NCBI RefSeq assembly: GCF_030657435.1
Contig: NZ_JAUTWS010000015.1
Span: 1 to 64,000, forward strand
DNA length: 64,000 bases
Origin: Paracraurococcus lichenis
GTDB lineage: Bacteria > Pseudomonadota > Alphaproteobacteria > Acetobacterales > Acetobacteraceae
Direction: 5' to 3'
Of this stretch, positions 37,825-47,434 are shown in pieces (the stretch's first letter is position 1; every line of letters starts with the position of its first letter). The position numbers were made by a program, and so were the translations under genes. The notes beneath the pieces were generated by a model. The model worked only from the letters and a program-made list of their open reading frames with translations. It made no database searches and was not told the DNA's origin.

Positions 37825-38781
37825 ATGCGGCTCCGGCTGTTCCGCGCCCCGAGGATGGCCGAGGCGATGGCGCAGGTGCGCGCCGAACTCGGCGAGGAGG
37901 CGGTGATCCTCGAGACGCGCCGCGTCGCGGGCGGGGTGGAGGTGACCGCGGCGCTCGAGGACCCGCCCGACCCGGCGGAGGAGCCCTGGCTGATCCCGCC
38001 CGCCCCGCCCGCCACGGATGCGGCGCCGTCGCAGCCGGCGCCCTCGCTGGCGCGGCACAACCTGCCGCCGGCGCTCGCCGCCGCGCTCGCCGCCGGGCCG
38101 CTGGAGCCAGCGCTCGCCGCGGCGCTCGGCTTCGCGCCGCTGCCGGATGCCGCCGCGCGGCCGCTGCTGCTGGCGGGCCCGCCGGGCGCGGGTAAGACGC
38201 TCTCCTGCGCCAAGCTGGCGGCGCGGGCGGTGCTGGCGGGCGGCGCGCCGCTGATCGTCACCACCGACGGCGCCCGGGCCGGCGCCGCGGAGCAGATGGC
38301 GGCCTTCACCCGGGTGCTCGGCCTGACGCTGGCCGTCGCGCCGCAGCCGAAGGCGCTCGGCCGGGCCCTGGCGCGGCGGGCGGCGGGGCAGGCGGTGCTG
38401 ATCGACACGGCGGGCTGCGATCCCTTCGATCCGGCCCAGGCCGCCGACCTGCTGGCGCTGGCCCGCACGGCGGAGGCGGCTGTCGTGCTGGTGCTGCCCG
38501 CCGGCCTCGACCCGGCGGAGGCGGCGGAGACGGCGCGGGCCTTCCGGGCGCTCGGCGCCCGGCACCTGCTGCCGACCCGGCTGGATGCCGCGCGGCGCCT
38601 CGGCGGCGTGCTGGCCGCGGCGGCGGCCGGGCTGGCGTTGACGGAGGCGGGGGTGGGGCCCGATCCGGCCGGCGACCTCGCGCCCGTCGATCCGGCCTGG
38701 CTGGCGGCGCGGCTGCGGCGGGCGCCGGAGGCGGGCTTCGATGCGGCGGGACCGCCGGGCCATGAGGGGAGAGTGGCATGA
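37825..38781 (+). CDS. flhF: Flagellar biosynthesis regulator FlhF (SRP-like GTPase)
   Basis: SRP-family GTPase that sets flagellum placement. The 318 residues start [44 protein letters not shown], the FlhF N-terminal motif. After a variable linker come G1 [19 protein letters not shown] at about 119, [21 protein letters not shown], and G3 [15 protein letters not shown]. The G4 motif is weak ([16 protein letters not shown] supplies T-x-L-D). It is shorter than typical FlhF (about 390-450), with a reduced linker. Overlaps flhG by four bases. Confidence 0.9.
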   Translation: MRLRLFRAPRMAEAMAQVRAELGEEAVILETRRVAGGVEVTAALEDPPDPAEEPWLIPPAPPATDAAPSQPAPSLARHNLPPALAAALAAGPLEPALAAALGFAPLPDAAARPLLLAGPPGAGKTLSCAKLAARAVLAGGAPLIVTTDGARAGAAEQMAAFTRVLGLTLAVAPQPKALGRALARRAAGQAVLIDTAGCDPFDPAQAADLLALARTAEAAVVLVLPAGLDPAEAAETARAFRALGARHLLPTRLDAARRLGGVLAAAAAGLALTEAGVGPDPAGDLAPVDPAWLAARLRRAPEAGFDAAGPPGHEGRVA

Positions 38782-39533
38782 CGGCAGAGGCGCCGGCGCG
38801 CGGCCGGATCCTGGCGATCGCCTCGGGCAAGGGCGGGGTGGGGAAGACCTGGCTCGCCATCAGCCTGGCCCAGGCCCTGGCGCAGGCGGGGCAGGGTGCG
38901 CTGCTGGTGGATGCCGATCTCGGCCTCGCCAATGTCGACGTGCAACTCGGCCTCGACCCGCGCCACGACCTGTCCGCGGTGCTGGCCGGGCGCCTCGGCG
39001 TGGCCGAAGCAGCGACCCGGCACGCGGCGGGCTTCTCCATCCTGCCGGGACGCTCGGGCTCCGGTGCGCTGGCCGGGCTGGACGGCACGGCGCTCGGGCG
39101 GCTGGAGGCGGCGCTGCGCGCGGCGGCCGCGTGCTTCGATACGGTGCTGCTCGACCTCGGCGCGGGACTCGACCCGGCGGTCCGGCGGCTGGCGGCGATG
39201 GCCGACCTGCTGCTGGTGGTGGCGACCGAGGAGCCGACCAGCCTGACGGATGCCTATGCCGTGCTGAAGCTGCACCGGCGCGACCGGCCCGGCGCCGCGG
39301 CGCGGGTGGTGGTGAACCAGGCTGCCGACCGCGCGGCGGGGGAGCGGACCTGGCGCACGCTGGACCAGGCCTGCGCCCGGTTCCTCGGCGCGGGGGTGCC
39401 GCTGGCGGGCGTCATCCGCCGCGACCCGAAGGTGCCGGAGGCGATCCGCCGGCAGGTCCCGCTGCTGACGCGCCATCCGGGTTGTCCGGCCGCGGCCGAT
39501 GTCACGGCATTGGCGAAGGCCCTGGCGCGGTGA
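38778..39533 (+). CDS. flhG: MinD-like flagellar number regulator FlhG
   Basis: ParA/MinD-family ATPase that works with FlhF to control flagellar number. The 251 residues contain the deviant Walker A IASGKGGVGKTWLAISLAQALAQAG at about 14, ALLVDADLGLANVDVQLGLDP, and DTVLLDLGAGLDPAVRRLAAMADLLLVVATEEPTSLTDAYAVLKL typical of FlhG/FleN. No C-terminal membrane helix is obvious. It ends the flagellar operon and its ATG overlaps the flhF stop. Confidence 0.92.
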   Translation: MTAEAPARGRILAIASGKGGVGKTWLAISLAQALAQAGQGALLVDADLGLANVDVQLGLDPRHDLSAVLAGRLGVAEAATRHAAGFSILPGRSGSGALAGLDGTALGRLEAALRAAAACFDTVLLDLGAGLDPAVRRLAAMADLLLVVATEEPTSLTDAYAVLKLHRRDRPGAAARVVVNQAADRAAGERTWRTLDQACARFLGAGVPLAGVIRRDPKVPEAIRRQVPLLTRHPGCPAAADVTALAKALAR

Positions 39534-39649
39534 ACACACTTTTGCGTTCTTCGCAGCCGCGAAAGGATTTGCGTTGCCTTTTCCCGCCGGGGCGCTCCTA
39601 TCTAGGGGTGAACCACCGGCGCGGGCGACTGCGGCCTGCGCCAAGTTTC

Positions 39650-39670
39650 GGGGCAGCGTGAAGCTGCCCC
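39650..39670 (+). promoter_or_regulatory. Hairpin in the leader of the OmpA-like gene
   Basis: A perfect 8-bp stem GGGGCAGC at 39650-39657 with GCTGCCCC at 39663-39670 and loop GTGAA lies 18 bases before the ATG of the outer-membrane gene. Such a leader hairpin could protect the mRNA or influence ribosome loading, as in stable outer-membrane protein messages. No promoter can be confidently placed in the 155-base gap; TATCTA at 39599 with TTGCCT at 39574 has a 19-base spacer, too long to be convincing. Confidence 0.45.
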
Positions 39671-39688
39671 GTCGCCTTGGAGCCTTGG

Positions 39689-40759
39689 ATGTCGTTGCGC
39701 CGTCTCCTCCTCGCCGCCAGCCTTCTGGCCCCCTTCGCCGCCGCGGCGCAGCCGGTCGAGGGTCTCTATCTCGGCGCCGGTGCCGGCCTGAATTTCGCGC
39801 CGGAGGCCAGCGACCATGGCGTGCGGCTCAGCACGCGGGATCCGGGCGCGGCGGCGGTGCTCTCGCTGGGCTGGGGCTTCGGCAATGGCTGGCGGGCGGA
39901 GATCGAGGGCAATTACCGCAACAACGAGATCGACCGGCTGTCGCTGAACGGGACGCGGATCGGCGGGTCCGGCCAGTACGACAAGTACGGGGTGATGGCG
40001 AACCTGCTCTTCGACTTCGACCTCAGCAGCTTCGGCCTCTCGCCCCGCACCTATCAGCCCTATCTCGGCATCGGCGGCGGCTATGTCTGGAACGACATCC
40101 GCAATGCACGGCTGCGGGTGGGCGGCAGCGGCTACCGGATCGAGGATACCGACCCGCAATTCGCCTATCAGGCCATCCTCGGTTCGGCCTTCGGCCTGGG
40201 CAACATGGTGCCGGGCCTGTCGCTGACGGCGGAGTACCGCTTCCTCGGCACGCTCGATCCGAAGTTCAACCTGACGCGGACATCCGGGCCGGCGGTGCCG
40301 GGCGTGCCGGGCAGCATCGAGCCGTCGAACAGCAACCATTCCGTCCTGCTCGGCCTGCGCTATGCCTTCAACCCGCCGCCGGCGCCCGCCGTGGCGGAGG
40401 CGCCGGCGCCGGTGACGGCGCCCGCCCCGGCGCGGACCTATCTGGTCTTCTTCGACTGGGACCGCGCCGACCTGACGGAGCGGGCGAGGCAGATCATCGC
40501 CGATGCCGCGGCGGCGGCGCGGCGGGTGCAGACCACGCGGATCGAGGTGGCGGGACATGCCGACCGCTCCGGCACGCCGCAATACAACCAGCGCCTGTCG
40601 CAGCGGCGCGCCGATGCGGTGGCGAACGAGTTGGTGCGGCAGGGCATCGCGCGCGAGGAGATCGCGGTGACCGCCTTCGGCGAGACCAAGCCGCTGGTCC
40701 CGACGGCCGACGGCGTGCGCGAGCCGCAGAACCGCCGCGTGGAAATCATTCTCCGCTGA
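39689..40759 (+). CDS. OmpA-family outer membrane protein
   Basis: The 356-residue product has a signal peptide (MSLRRLLLAASLLAPFAAAAQ), an N-terminal eight-stranded barrel of the OmpA-like type (VEGLYLGAGAGLNFAPEAS to VLLGLRYAFNPPP, about 22-230), a short Pro/Ala hinge, and an OmpA/MotB peptidoglycan-binding domain (TYLVFFDWDRADLTERARQIIADAA ... GHADRSGTPQYNQRLSQRRADAVANELVRQGI). The Asp and Arg that bind peptidoglycan are conserved. ATG at 39689 follows TTGGAG. Confidence 0.95.
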   Translation: MSLRRLLLAASLLAPFAAAAQPVEGLYLGAGAGLNFAPEASDHGVRLSTRDPGAAAVLSLGWGFGNGWRAEIEGNYRNNEIDRLSLNGTRIGGSGQYDKYGVMANLLFDFDLSSFGLSPRTYQPYLGIGGGYVWNDIRNARLRVGGSGYRIEDTDPQFAYQAILGSAFGLGNMVPGLSLTAEYRFLGTLDPKFNLTRTSGPAVPGVPGSIEPSNSNHSVLLGLRYAFNPPPAPAVAEAPAPVTAPAPARTYLVFFDWDRADLTERARQIIADAAAAARRVQTTRIEVAGHADRSGTPQYNQRLSQRRADAVANELVRQGIAREEIAVTAFGETKPLVPTADGVREPQNRRVEIILR

Positions 40760-40813
40760 GTCGCGCGGCGCCGCCCGTCGCGCGCCGAACCCGGAGAAAA
40801 AGGAGGGTGGGGC

Positions 40814-40841
40814 GTGGGGAGGGAGTTCCCTCCCTCCCCAC
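40814..40841. terminator. Terminator hairpin between convergent genes
   Basis: A perfect 12-bp stem of G-rich and C-rich arms, 40814-40825 and 40830-40841, loop TTCC, lies 55 bases after the OmpA-like gene and touches the stop codon of the convergent phosphorylase gene. It is well placed to end transcription from both sides. Confidence 0.65.
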
Positions 40842-41725
40842 TATGCGCGCAGCAGCCGCCCGGCCACCGCGTCCAGCTTGGCGAGCAGCGCCGGATCCCG
40901 CTTCTCGGGCGCGGTGATGATGGCGTGGTCGAGCGCCCGGTCGCAGCCGGCAGGGCAGAGGCCGCGCGGCTTGCCGAGCTCGGGCACCACCGACCTGACC
41001 AGCGCCTTGGCCTTGTCGGCATTGCCGAGCAGCACCTTCACCACCTGGTCGACCGTGACGTGGTCGTGGTCCGGGTGCCAGCAGTCGAAATCCGTGACCA
41101 TGGCGACGGTCGCGTAGCAGAGCTCCGCCTCCCGGGCGAGCTTCGCTTCCGGCATGTTGGTCATGCCGATGACGCTGCAGCCCCATTGCCGGTAGAGCTC
41201 GCTCTCGGCCTTGGTGCTGAACTGCGGGCCTTCCATGACCAGGTAGGTGCCGCCGCGCGTCACCGGCAGGCCGAGCCCGCGCGCCGAGGCTTCCAGCGCA
41301 TCGCCGATGCGCGGGCAGACCGGATGGGCGACCGAGACATGCGCGACGCAGCCGCTGCCGAAGAAGCTCTTCACCCGGGCGAAGCTGCGGTCGATGAACT
41401 GGTCGACGATGACGAAATGGCCGGGCGGCAGGTCCTCCCGCAGGGAGCCGACGGCCGAGAGCGAGATCACGTCGGTGACGCCGGAGCGCTTCAGCGCGTC
41501 GATATTGGCGCGGTAGTTCAGCTCGGAGGGCGGGGTCGGATGGCCGCGGCCGTGGCGCGGAAGGAAGACGCAGCGCACGCCGGCGAGGCGGCCGAAGAGC
41601 AGCAGGTCGGAGGGATCGCCCCAGGGCGTCTCCACCCGGCGCCATTCGCGGTCCTCGAGTCCCTCGATGTCGTAGAGGCCGGAGCCGCCGATCAGGCCGA
41701 TGACGGGGTCGATGGTCTCGGGCAT
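40841..41725 (-). CDS. mtnP: S-methyl-5'-thioadenosine phosphorylase
   Basis: Phosphorolyses methylthioadenosine to adenine and methylthioribose 1-phosphate for methionine salvage. From the ATG at 41725 it is 294 residues. Motifs are IGLIGGSGLYDIEGLEDREW, PRHGRGHPTPPSELNYRANIDALKRSGVTDVISLSAVGSLRE, the signature GTYLVMEGPQFSTKAESELYRQWGCSVIGMTNMPEAKLAREAE and VTDFDCWHPDH, which separate MTAPs from other purine phosphorylases. GGAGGAG upstream supports this start. Confidence 0.95.
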   Translation of the reverse strand: MPETIDPVIGLIGGSGLYDIEGLEDREWRRVETPWGDPSDLLLFGRLAGVRCVFLPRHGRGHPTPPSELNYRANIDALKRSGVTDVISLSAVGSLREDLPPGHFVIVDQFIDRSFARVKSFFGSGCVAHVSVAHPVCPRIGDALEASARGLGLPVTRGGTYLVMEGPQFSTKAESELYRQWGCSVIGMTNMPEAKLAREAELCYATVAMVTDFDCWHPDHDHVTVDQVVKVLLGNADKAKALVRSVVPELGKPRGLCPAGCDRALDHAIITAPEKRDPALLAKLDAVAGRLLRA

Positions 41726-41867
41726 GGCGGCTCCTCCGGCGGGCATGGGCGGGGGTTCTAAGGAATGCGCGGCGCGCTGCCCAGGGGTGGATGCGGGCGC
41801 CGCCTCGCGCTGGCATGATGCCGGGCGAGTCGCGCATGGGGCGGGACCGACGCGAGGAGTGCCGCCA

Positions 41868-42014
41868 GTGACCCGGATCGCCTGCCTGTTCGCCCTGCTG
41901 CTGGTCACGCTGGTCGGTGCCTGCAACCGGCCGCCCGCGCCCGTGGTGGACCGCTCGATCGAGCGCGGCACCGCGTTGCCGCCGCCCGGCCTGGCCGAGG
42001 CCCGGCCGCGCTGA
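41868..42014 (+). CDS. Small putative lipoprotein
   Basis: A 48-residue protein starting at GTG 41868, eight bases after GAGGAG. The signal MTRIACLFALLLVTLVGAC ends in a lipobox (LVGAC, Cys19) and the mature part NRPPAPVVDRSIERGTALPPPGLAEARPR is only 30 residues. No family is recognised. It is alone between divergent mtnP and convergent petC. Confidence 0.6.
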   Translation: MTRIACLFALLLVTLVGACNRPPAPVVDRSIERGTALPPPGLAEARPR

Positions 42015-42141
42015 GCAGGCTGCCCCCCGGCGCCCGTCCTGCGCGGAGATCCTGGTCGCCCTTTCATCCCGGGCCGCGACCCGCCGCCGGGGGCGCACCC
42101 CCGCGCGGGACGACCCGTTCCACGCGGGATGCCGGAACGAC

Positions 42142-42167
42142 GAAGGGCCGCCCGAGGGCGGCCCTTC
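42142..42167 (-). terminator. Terminator of the petABC operon
   Basis: A perfect 11-bp stem, GAAGGGCCGCC at 42142-42152 with GGCGGCCCTTC at 42157-42167, four-base loop, lies 40 bases beyond the petC stop. In the minus direction it is followed by TCGTTCC, a short T-containing tail, consistent with an intrinsic terminator for the bc1 operon. Confidence 0.65.
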
Positions 42168-42206
42168 TGACATGGGGACAGGGTGCCGGGCGGGCCGGCG
42201 GCCCGG

Positions 42207-42989
42207 TCAGTGCACGTCGGCCCAGATCTTGCGCTTCACCGCATAGGCGAGGCCGCCGAGCACGGTGAAGAACAGCACCATCTTCACGCCGAGCGCCTTG
42301 CGCTGCTCCATCTCCGGCTCGGCCGCCCAGGTCAGGAACTGCGCGACGTCGCGGGTCATCTGGTCCACCGTCGGCTTGGTGCCGTCGGTGTACTCGACCT
42401 GACCGTCGCTGCTGAGCGGCTGCGCCATGGCGATCTGGTGGCCGGCGAAGTACTTATTGTAGTTCATGCCCGGCATCAGGGTCACGCCGGCCGGCGGGTC
42501 CTCATAACCGTTGAGCAGCGCGTGGATGTAGGACGCGCCGCCCTCGCGGGCCTTGGTGATGACCGAGAGGTCCGGCGGCAGCGCGCCGTTGTTGGCCGCG
42601 CGCGCCGCCTTCTCATTGGCGAAGGGGCTGTGGAAGCGGTCGGAGGGCCGGCCCGGCCGCTCGAACATCTGGCCTTCGTCGTTCGGCCCGTCGGTGACCT
42701 GCACCGTCGCCGCGATCGCCCGCACCTCGGCATCCGACAGGCCCAGCTCGCGCAGGTTCCGGTAGGACAGCAGGCGCATGGAATGGCAGTTCGAGCAGAC
42801 CTCCTTGTAGACCTGGAAGCCGCGCTGGGCCGAGGCCCGGTCGAAATGCCCGAAGGGACCGTTGAAGGAGAAGTGGACCTCGGGGAGGTGGTCTTCTCCC
42901 CCGGCCGCGCGGGCCGGGGCGGCGCCGAGGCCGGCGCCGGCGAGCAGGCCGGCGGCGACCGCGAGGGCCTTGAGGCTGGTCTTCATCAT
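42207..42989 (-). CDS. petC: Ubiquinol-cytochrome c reductase cytochrome c1
   Basis: Haem-c subunit of the bc1 complex. Product of about 260 residues with a signal peptide (MMKTSLKALAVAAGLLAGAGLGAAPARA), the haem attachment motif CSNCH in VYKEVCSNCHSMRLLSYRNLRELGL, a later Met ligand region (VTLMPGMNYNKYFAGHQIAMAQPL), and a C-terminal anchor helix KMVLFFTVLGGLAYAVKRK. Start is ambiguous: ATG at 43004 overlaps the petB stop, while AAAGGGG lies just upstream of twin ATGs at 42989/42986. I use 42989. Confidence 0.93.
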   Translation of the reverse strand: MMKTSLKALAVAAGLLAGAGLGAAPARAAGGEDHLPEVHFSFNGPFGHFDRASAQRGFQVYKEVCSNCHSMRLLSYRNLRELGLSDAEVRAIAATVQVTDGPNDEGQMFERPGRPSDRFHSPFANEKAARAANNGALPPDLSVITKAREGGASYIHALLNGYEDPPAGVTLMPGMNYNKYFAGHQIAMAQPLSSDGQVEYTDGTKPTVDQMTRDVAQFLTWAAEPEMEQRKALGVKMVLFFTVLGGLAYAVKRKIWADVH

Positions 42990-43003
42990 ATGCCCCTTTG
43001 GCA

Positions 43004-44275
43004 TCACGCCTTCTCCATCGGCTTGCTCATCGCGCCGGCCGGTAGGGGGCCGCCGCCGCGCAGGACGGGACGGGCGATGCTCTCGGGCAGCGGCAGCGGC
43101 CGCTCGAGGCGGCCGAGCAGCGGCAGGATCACGAGGAAATAGAGGAAGTAGTAGGCCGTCGCCACGCGGGCGATGGTGACGTAGGGCTCCTCCGGCGGCT
43201 TGCCGCCGCAGTAGAGCAGCACGAAGAAGCTGACCAGCCAGGTGAACAGGAAGGGCCGCGCCAGCGGGCGGAAGCGCATGGAGCGCACCGGGCTGGTGTC
43301 GAGCCAGGGCAGGACGAAGAGGATGGCGATGGAGGCGCCCATCATCACCACGCCGCCGAGCTTGTCCGGCACCGCGCGCAGGATGGCGTAGAAGGGCAGG
43401 AAGTACCATTCCGGCACGATGTGCGGCGGCGTCACCAGCGGATTGGCCGGGGTGTAGTTGTCGGGGTGCCCCAGGTAGTTCGGGAAGAAGAAGACCAGGA
43501 TGGCGAAGAAGGCGAAGTAGGCGACCAGGCCGACGCTGTCCTTGGCGGTGTAGTAGGGGTGGAAGGGCAGGGTGTCCTGCGGGCCCTTCGGGTCGATGCC
43601 GAGCGGGTTGTTCGAGCCCGTGATGTGCAGCGCCGCGACGTGCAGGAAGACGACGCCGAAGATCACGAAGGGCAGCAGGTAGTGCAGGCTGAAGAAGCGG
43701 TTCAGCGTCGGGTTGTCGACGGAGAAGCCGCCCCAGAGCCAGGTCACGATGTCCGGCCCGACCAGCGGCAGGGCGGAGAAGAGGTTGGTGATGACCGTCG
43801 CGCCCCAGAAGGACATCTGGCCCCAGGGCAGCACGTAGCCCATGAAGGCGGTGGCCATCATCAGCAGGAAGATGACGACGCCCAGCATCCACAGCAGCTC
43901 GCGCGGGGCCTTGTAGGACCCGTAGTAGAGGCCGCGCCAGATGTGGACATAGACCACGATGAAGAACATCGAGGCGCCGTTGGCATGCGCGTAGCGCAGC
44001 AGCCAGCCGTAGTTCACGTCGCGCATGATGCGCTCGACGCTGTCGAAGGCCAGGCTCACATGCGCGGTGTAGTGCATGGAGAGGAAGATGCCGGTCGCGA
44101 TCATGATCAACAGGTTGACCATGGCGAGGGCGCCGAAATTCCAGAAGTAGTTGAAGTTCCGGGGCGTCGGAAACGTCCCGTACTCCTTCTGCATCATGGT
44201 GATGACGGGCAGGCGCGCGTCGATCCAGCGGAGGACCGGGTTCGCTACCTCGCTCTTGTGCAGTCCGCTTGCCAT
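43004..44275 (-). CDS. petB: Ubiquinol-cytochrome c reductase cytochrome b
   Basis: Membrane core of the bc1 complex with both haem b groups. The 423 residues are the full fused form (not b6/IV split). Features are the haem-ligand helices around [31 protein letters not shown] and [30 protein letters not shown], and the Qo motif [18 protein letters not shown]. Eight membrane helices are visible. Middle gene of petABC; petA lies upstream by ten bases. Confidence 0.97.
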   Translation of the reverse strand: MASGLHKSEVANPVLRWIDARLPVITMMQKEYGTFPTPRNFNYFWNFGALAMVNLLIMIATGIFLSMHYTAHVSLAFDSVERIMRDVNYGWLLRYAHANGASMFFIVVYVHIWRGLYYGSYKAPRELLWMLGVVIFLLMMATAFMGYVLPWGQMSFWGATVITNLFSALPLVGPDIVTWLWGGFSVDNPTLNRFFSLHYLLPFVIFGVVFLHVAALHITGSNNPLGIDPKGPQDTLPFHPYYTAKDSVGLVAYFAFFAILVFFFPNYLGHPDNYTPANPLVTPPHIVPEWYFLPFYAILRAVPDKLGGVVMMGASIAILFVLPWLDTSPVRSMRFRPLARPFLFTWLVSFFVLLYCGGKPPEEPYVTIARVATAYYFLYFLVILPLLGRLERPLPLPESIARPVLRGGGPLPAGAMSKPMEKA

Positions 44276-44285
44276 GGGTTGCTCC

Positions 44286-44834
44286 TCAGCCGACCCGGAT
44301 CTGCGTGTCGGAGGTGAAGTTGTAGTCGGGGACGGCGAGGTTGGCCGGCGCCGGCCCCTTCCGGATGCGCCCCGAGGTGTCGTAATGGCTGCCGTGGCAG
44401 GGGCAGAACCAGCCGCCGTAGTCGCCGCGCGGGTCGGTCGGCTTCTGGCCGAGCGGCACGCAGCCGAGATGCGTGCAGACGCCGACGAGGATGAGCCAGT
44501 TGTCCTTCTTCACCCGGGACTGGTCGGTCTGCGGGTCGCGCAGCTCGGAGAGCGGGACCTGGCGGGCCTCCTGGATCTCCTGCGGGGTACGGTTGCGCAC
44601 GAAGACCGGCTTGCCGCGCCACATCACCGTCACGGCGGAGCCGACCGCGACCGGGGCGAGGTCCACCTCGGTGGTCGAGAGGGCGAGCACGTCCCGCGCC
44701 GGGTTCATCGAGCTGATGAAGGGCCAGGCCAGCGCGCCGACGCCCACCGCGGCGAAGGACGCCGTCACCAGGTTGAGGAAGTCGCGCCGGGTCTCGCCGT
44801 CCTGCGGCGCCGCCTGCGCCATACTATCGGCCAT
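44286..44834 (-). CDS. petA: Ubiquinol-cytochrome c reductase Rieske iron-sulfur subunit
   Basis: Rieske protein of the bc1 complex. The 182 residues have an N-terminal anchor with twin arginines ([27 protein letters not shown]), which fits Tat export. The 2Fe-2S boxes are CTHLGC and CPCHGSHYD, separated as in bc1-type Rieske proteins. First gene of the operon on the minus strand; divergent from hemF across a 205-base gap. Confidence 0.97.
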   Translation of the reverse strand: MADSMAQAAPQDGETRRDFLNLVTASFAAVGVGALAWPFISSMNPARDVLALSTTEVDLAPVAVGSAVTVMWRGKPVFVRNRTPQEIQEARQVPLSELRDPQTDQSRVKKDNWLILVGVCTHLGCVPLGQKPTDPRGDYGGWFCPCHGSHYDTSGRIRKGPAPANLAVPDYNFTSDTQIRVG

Positions 44835-44964
44835 GCCTCATCGTCCTTGATCGCGGCCTCGCTTGCGTCCCGGGCGGGACCGGCGGGGGCCGGGTGCGAT
44901 TGCCGCGGCGGGAAGGGCCGGGCCGGGCATGGCCGGACCTGCGCTACCCTGACGCGCCGCGCCG

Positions 44965-44994
44965 CATATAAAGGGAGGGTCCGCGGGGTGGCAA
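44965..44994 (-). promoter_or_regulatory. Candidate promoter for petABC
   Basis: On the minus strand, TTGCCA (44994-44989) and TATATG (44970-44965) are spaced by 18 bases, about 130 bases ahead of the petA ATG. The AT-rich box stands out in a very GC-rich gap. The same AT-rich patch could also contribute a plus-strand promoter for hemF. Spacing is one base over the optimum, so this is tentative. Confidence 0.4.
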
Positions 44995-45039
44995 TCCGCC
45001 GCGTTGCCAATAGAACGGTGCCGGAGCAGGAGGAAAGCC

Positions 45040-45948
45040 GTGACCGACGCCAGCCACGCCGCCGCGCCCAGCGCGGCCCCGGCCGACCATCCCTTCGCCG
45101 GCCGCGCCCGCGCCTGGTTCGAGGATCTCCGCGACCAGATCTGCGCGGCCTTCGAGGCCTGCGAGGATGCGCTCGGGGCCGGCCCGCATGCCGGGATGCC
45201 ACCCGGGCGGTTCGAGCGCACCTCCTGGCAGCGGCCGGAGGGCGGCGGCGGCACCATGGCGATCCTGCGCGGCCGGGTCTTCGAGAAGGTCGGGGTGAAC
45301 GTCTCGACCGTGCATGGCGAGTTCTCGCCCGAGTTCCGCCGGCAGATCCCGGGCGCCGAGGCGGATCCGCGCTTCTTCGCCACCGGCATCTCGCTGGTCG
45401 CGCACCTGCGCAGCCCCCGCGTGCCGGCGGCGCATTTCAACACCCGCTTCCTGGTGACGACGCGGCCCTGGTTCGGCGGCGGCGGCGACATCACGCCGAT
45501 GGCGCTCGAGGCACCGGAATCGAAGGCGGATGCGGCGCGCTTCCATGCCGCCTTCCGCGCGGCCTGCGACCGGCACGACCCCGATTATTACCCGAAGTTC
45601 AGGCAGTGGTGCGACGAATACTTCTACCTGCCGCATCGCGGGGAGACGCGGGGCCTCGGCGGCATCTTCTTCGACTGGCTCGGCGACCGCACGCCGGGGC
45701 ATGGGATCGAGGACGACTTCGCCTTCGTCCAGGATGTCGGCCGCGCCTTCCGCGACGTCTATCCCGCCATCATCCGCGACCGGATGCACGAGCCCTGGAC
45801 CGAGGCGGAGCGGGAGCACCAGTTGGTCCGGCGGGGGCGCTATGCCGAGTTCAACCTTCTGCACGACCGCGGCACGCTGTTCGGCCTGCGCACCGGCGGC
45901 AATGTGGAAGCCATCCTGATGTCCCTGCCGCCGCCGATCTGGCCGTGA
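45040..45948 (+). CDS. hemF: Oxygen-dependent coproporphyrinogen III oxidase
   Basis: Converts coproporphyrinogen III to protoporphyrinogen IX using O2. From the GTG at 45040, which follows AGGAGGAAA, the protein has 302 residues, the usual size. Motifs are [56 protein letters not shown], the [33 protein letters not shown] signature and [29 protein letters not shown]. Its position beside petABC links haem supply to cytochrome production. Confidence 0.97.
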   Translation: MTDASHAAAPSAAPADHPFAGRARAWFEDLRDQICAAFEACEDALGAGPHAGMPPGRFERTSWQRPEGGGGTMAILRGRVFEKVGVNVSTVHGEFSPEFRRQIPGAEADPRFFATGISLVAHLRSPRVPAAHFNTRFLVTTRPWFGGGGDITPMALEAPESKADAARFHAAFRAACDRHDPDYYPKFRQWCDEYFYLPHRGETRGLGGIFFDWLGDRTPGHGIEDDFAFVQDVGRAFRDVYPAIIRDRMHEPWTEAEREHQLVRRGRYAEFNLLHDRGTLFGLRTGGNVEAILMSLPPPIWP

Positions 45949-46047
45949 CCCGCCGCCCACCGACCCGCCGCCCGCATCCCGGCCGGCACCCTGGCAATGG
46001 GGCCCCGGCGCGCTAACCTGCCGGGGACAGGGACGGGAGACGCCAGG

Positions 46048-46098
46048 ATGACCGCAACGCCCATGCACCGACCGGCCGCCCGCGGGGGCGTCCGCTGA
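46048..46098 (+). CDS. Putative 16-residue upstream ORF
   Basis: An ATG at 46048, preceded by GGGAGACGCCAGG, opens a short frame MTATPMHRPAARGGVR whose TGA shares its last base with the ATG of the oxidoreductase at 46098 (TGATG). It may act as a leader that feeds ribosomes to the next gene by re-initiation. The next gene has no ribosome site of its own outside this frame. Expression is not shown. Confidence 0.35.
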   Translation: MTATPMHRPAARGGVR

Positions 46099-47072
46099 TG
46101 CGCGCCGTCTGGTACGACCGCAACGGCGACAGCAGCGTCCTGACCTATGGCGAGCTGCCCACCCCCAGCCCCGGCCCGGGCGAGGTGCTGGTCCGCCTCG
46201 CCACCTCGGGCGCGAACCCCTCGGACTGGAAGACCCGCCGCGGCTCCCGCCCCATGGCCTTCCCGCGCGTGGTGCCGCACAGCGACGGCGCCGGCACCAT
46301 CGAGGCGGTGGGCGAGGGCGTCGACCGCGCCCGGATCGGCCAGCGCGTCTGGATCTGGAACGGCCAGTGGAAGCGCGCCTTCGGCACGGCGGCCGAATAC
46401 ATCGCGCTCCCCTCCGTCCAGGCGGTGCCGCTGCCCGGGCACGTCCCCTTCGAGGCCGGCGCCTGCCTCGGCATCCCCGCGCTCACCGCCCTGCATGGCG
46501 TGCTGACCGATGGCGGCGTCACCGGCCAGGCCGTGCTGGTCACCGGCGGCGCCGGCTCGGTCGGGCACTATGCCATCCAGTTCGCCCGCCTCCTCGGCGC
46601 GGCGCGCATCATCGCGACCGTCAGCTCGGAGGAGAAGGCGGCACATGCCCTCTCCGCCGGCGCGGACGACACGATCAACTACCGGACCGAGGACGTCGCG
46701 GCGCGCATCGCCGACCTGACCCGCGGCCAGGGCGTGCAGCGGGTGGTCGATGTCGACCTCTCCACCACGGCCGCCCTGCTGCCGACGATCCTGGCGCCGG
46801 GCGGGATCTGCGCCGCCTATGGCTCGAACGGCCCGGCCGCGACGGTGCAATTCGGCCCCTCCATCATCCGGGGCATCGCCATCCGCTGGTTCATCGTCTA
46901 CGAGCTGACCGGGCCGCAGCGCTCGGTCGCGGTCGATACGCTGCAGGCCTGGCTGCGGGCGGACCTCGTCCGGCACGCCATCGCCGCGCGGGTGCCGCTC
47001 GCGGAATGCGCGGCCGCGCATGATGCCGTCGAGGGCGGCAAGTTCATCGGCAACCTGGTGCTCGACTGCTGA
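46098..47072 (+). CDS. NADPH:quinone reductase-like oxidoreductase (MDR family)
   Basis: Zinc-free medium-chain dehydrogenase/reductase of 324 residues, related to quinone oxidoreductases and zeta-crystallin. The GroES-like N-terminal domain includes [24 protein letters not shown], and the Rossmann domain includes [38 protein letters not shown]. The structural-zinc cysteines are absent. The real substrate is unknown. The FKBP gene follows after 26 bases, probably in one transcript. Confidence 0.9.
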   Translation: MRAVWYDRNGDSSVLTYGELPTPSPGPGEVLVRLATSGANPSDWKTRRGSRPMAFPRVVPHSDGAGTIEAVGEGVDRARIGQRVWIWNGQWKRAFGTAAEYIALPSVQAVPLPGHVPFEAGACLGIPALTALHGVLTDGGVTGQAVLVTGGAGSVGHYAIQFARLLGAARIIATVSSEEKAAHALSAGADDTINYRTEDVAARIADLTRGQGVQRVVDVDLSTTAALLPTILAPGGICAAYGSNGPAATVQFGPSIIRGIAIRWFIVYELTGPQRSVAVDTLQAWLRADLVRHAIAARVPLAECAAAHDAVEGGKFIGNLVLDC

Positions 47073-47098
47073 GCGCGCCGGACGGAAAGGACCACGCC

Positions 47099-47431
47099 AT
47101 GAGCGACATGAAGGAAGGCAGCGGCGCGACCGCCGAGGCCGGGAAGCTGGTGACGGTGCACTATACCGGCTGGCTCTACGATGCCGGCGCGCCGGAGACC
47201 AAGGGCCGCAAGTTCGACAGCTCGCGCGACCGCAACGAGCCCTTCCAGTTCGAGCTCGGCGCGGGCGATGTCATCGCCGGCTGGGACCGGGGCGTGGCGG
47301 GGATGAAGGTCGGCGGCCAGCGCCGGCTGACCATCCCGCCGGAGCTCGGCTACGGCGCCCGCGGCGCCGGCGGCGTCATCCCGCCGAACGCGACGCTGGT
47401 CTTCGACGTGGAGCTGCTCGGGGTCGAATGA
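47099..47431 (+). CDS. FKBP-type peptidyl-prolyl isomerase
   Basis: Single-domain FKBP of 110 residues, cytoplasmic because no signal peptide is present. It carries the full FKBP core: [85 protein letters not shown]. Active-site Tyr, Asp, Trp and Phe positions are conserved. It is convergent with the antiporter gene, three bases apart. Confidence 0.95.
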   Translation: MSDMKEGSGATAEAGKLVTVHYTGWLYDAGAPETKGRKFDSSRDRNEPFQFELGAGDVIAGWDRGVAGMKVGGQRRLTIPPELGYGARGAGGVIPPNATLVFDVELLGVE

Positions 47432-47434
47432 GCC

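Noticed and set aside
39574..39604. Sigma70 promoter for the OmpA-like gene (TTGCCT ... TATCTA)
   Set aside because: The 19-base spacer is too long for a confident call and both boxes are weak, so only the hairpin was listed.
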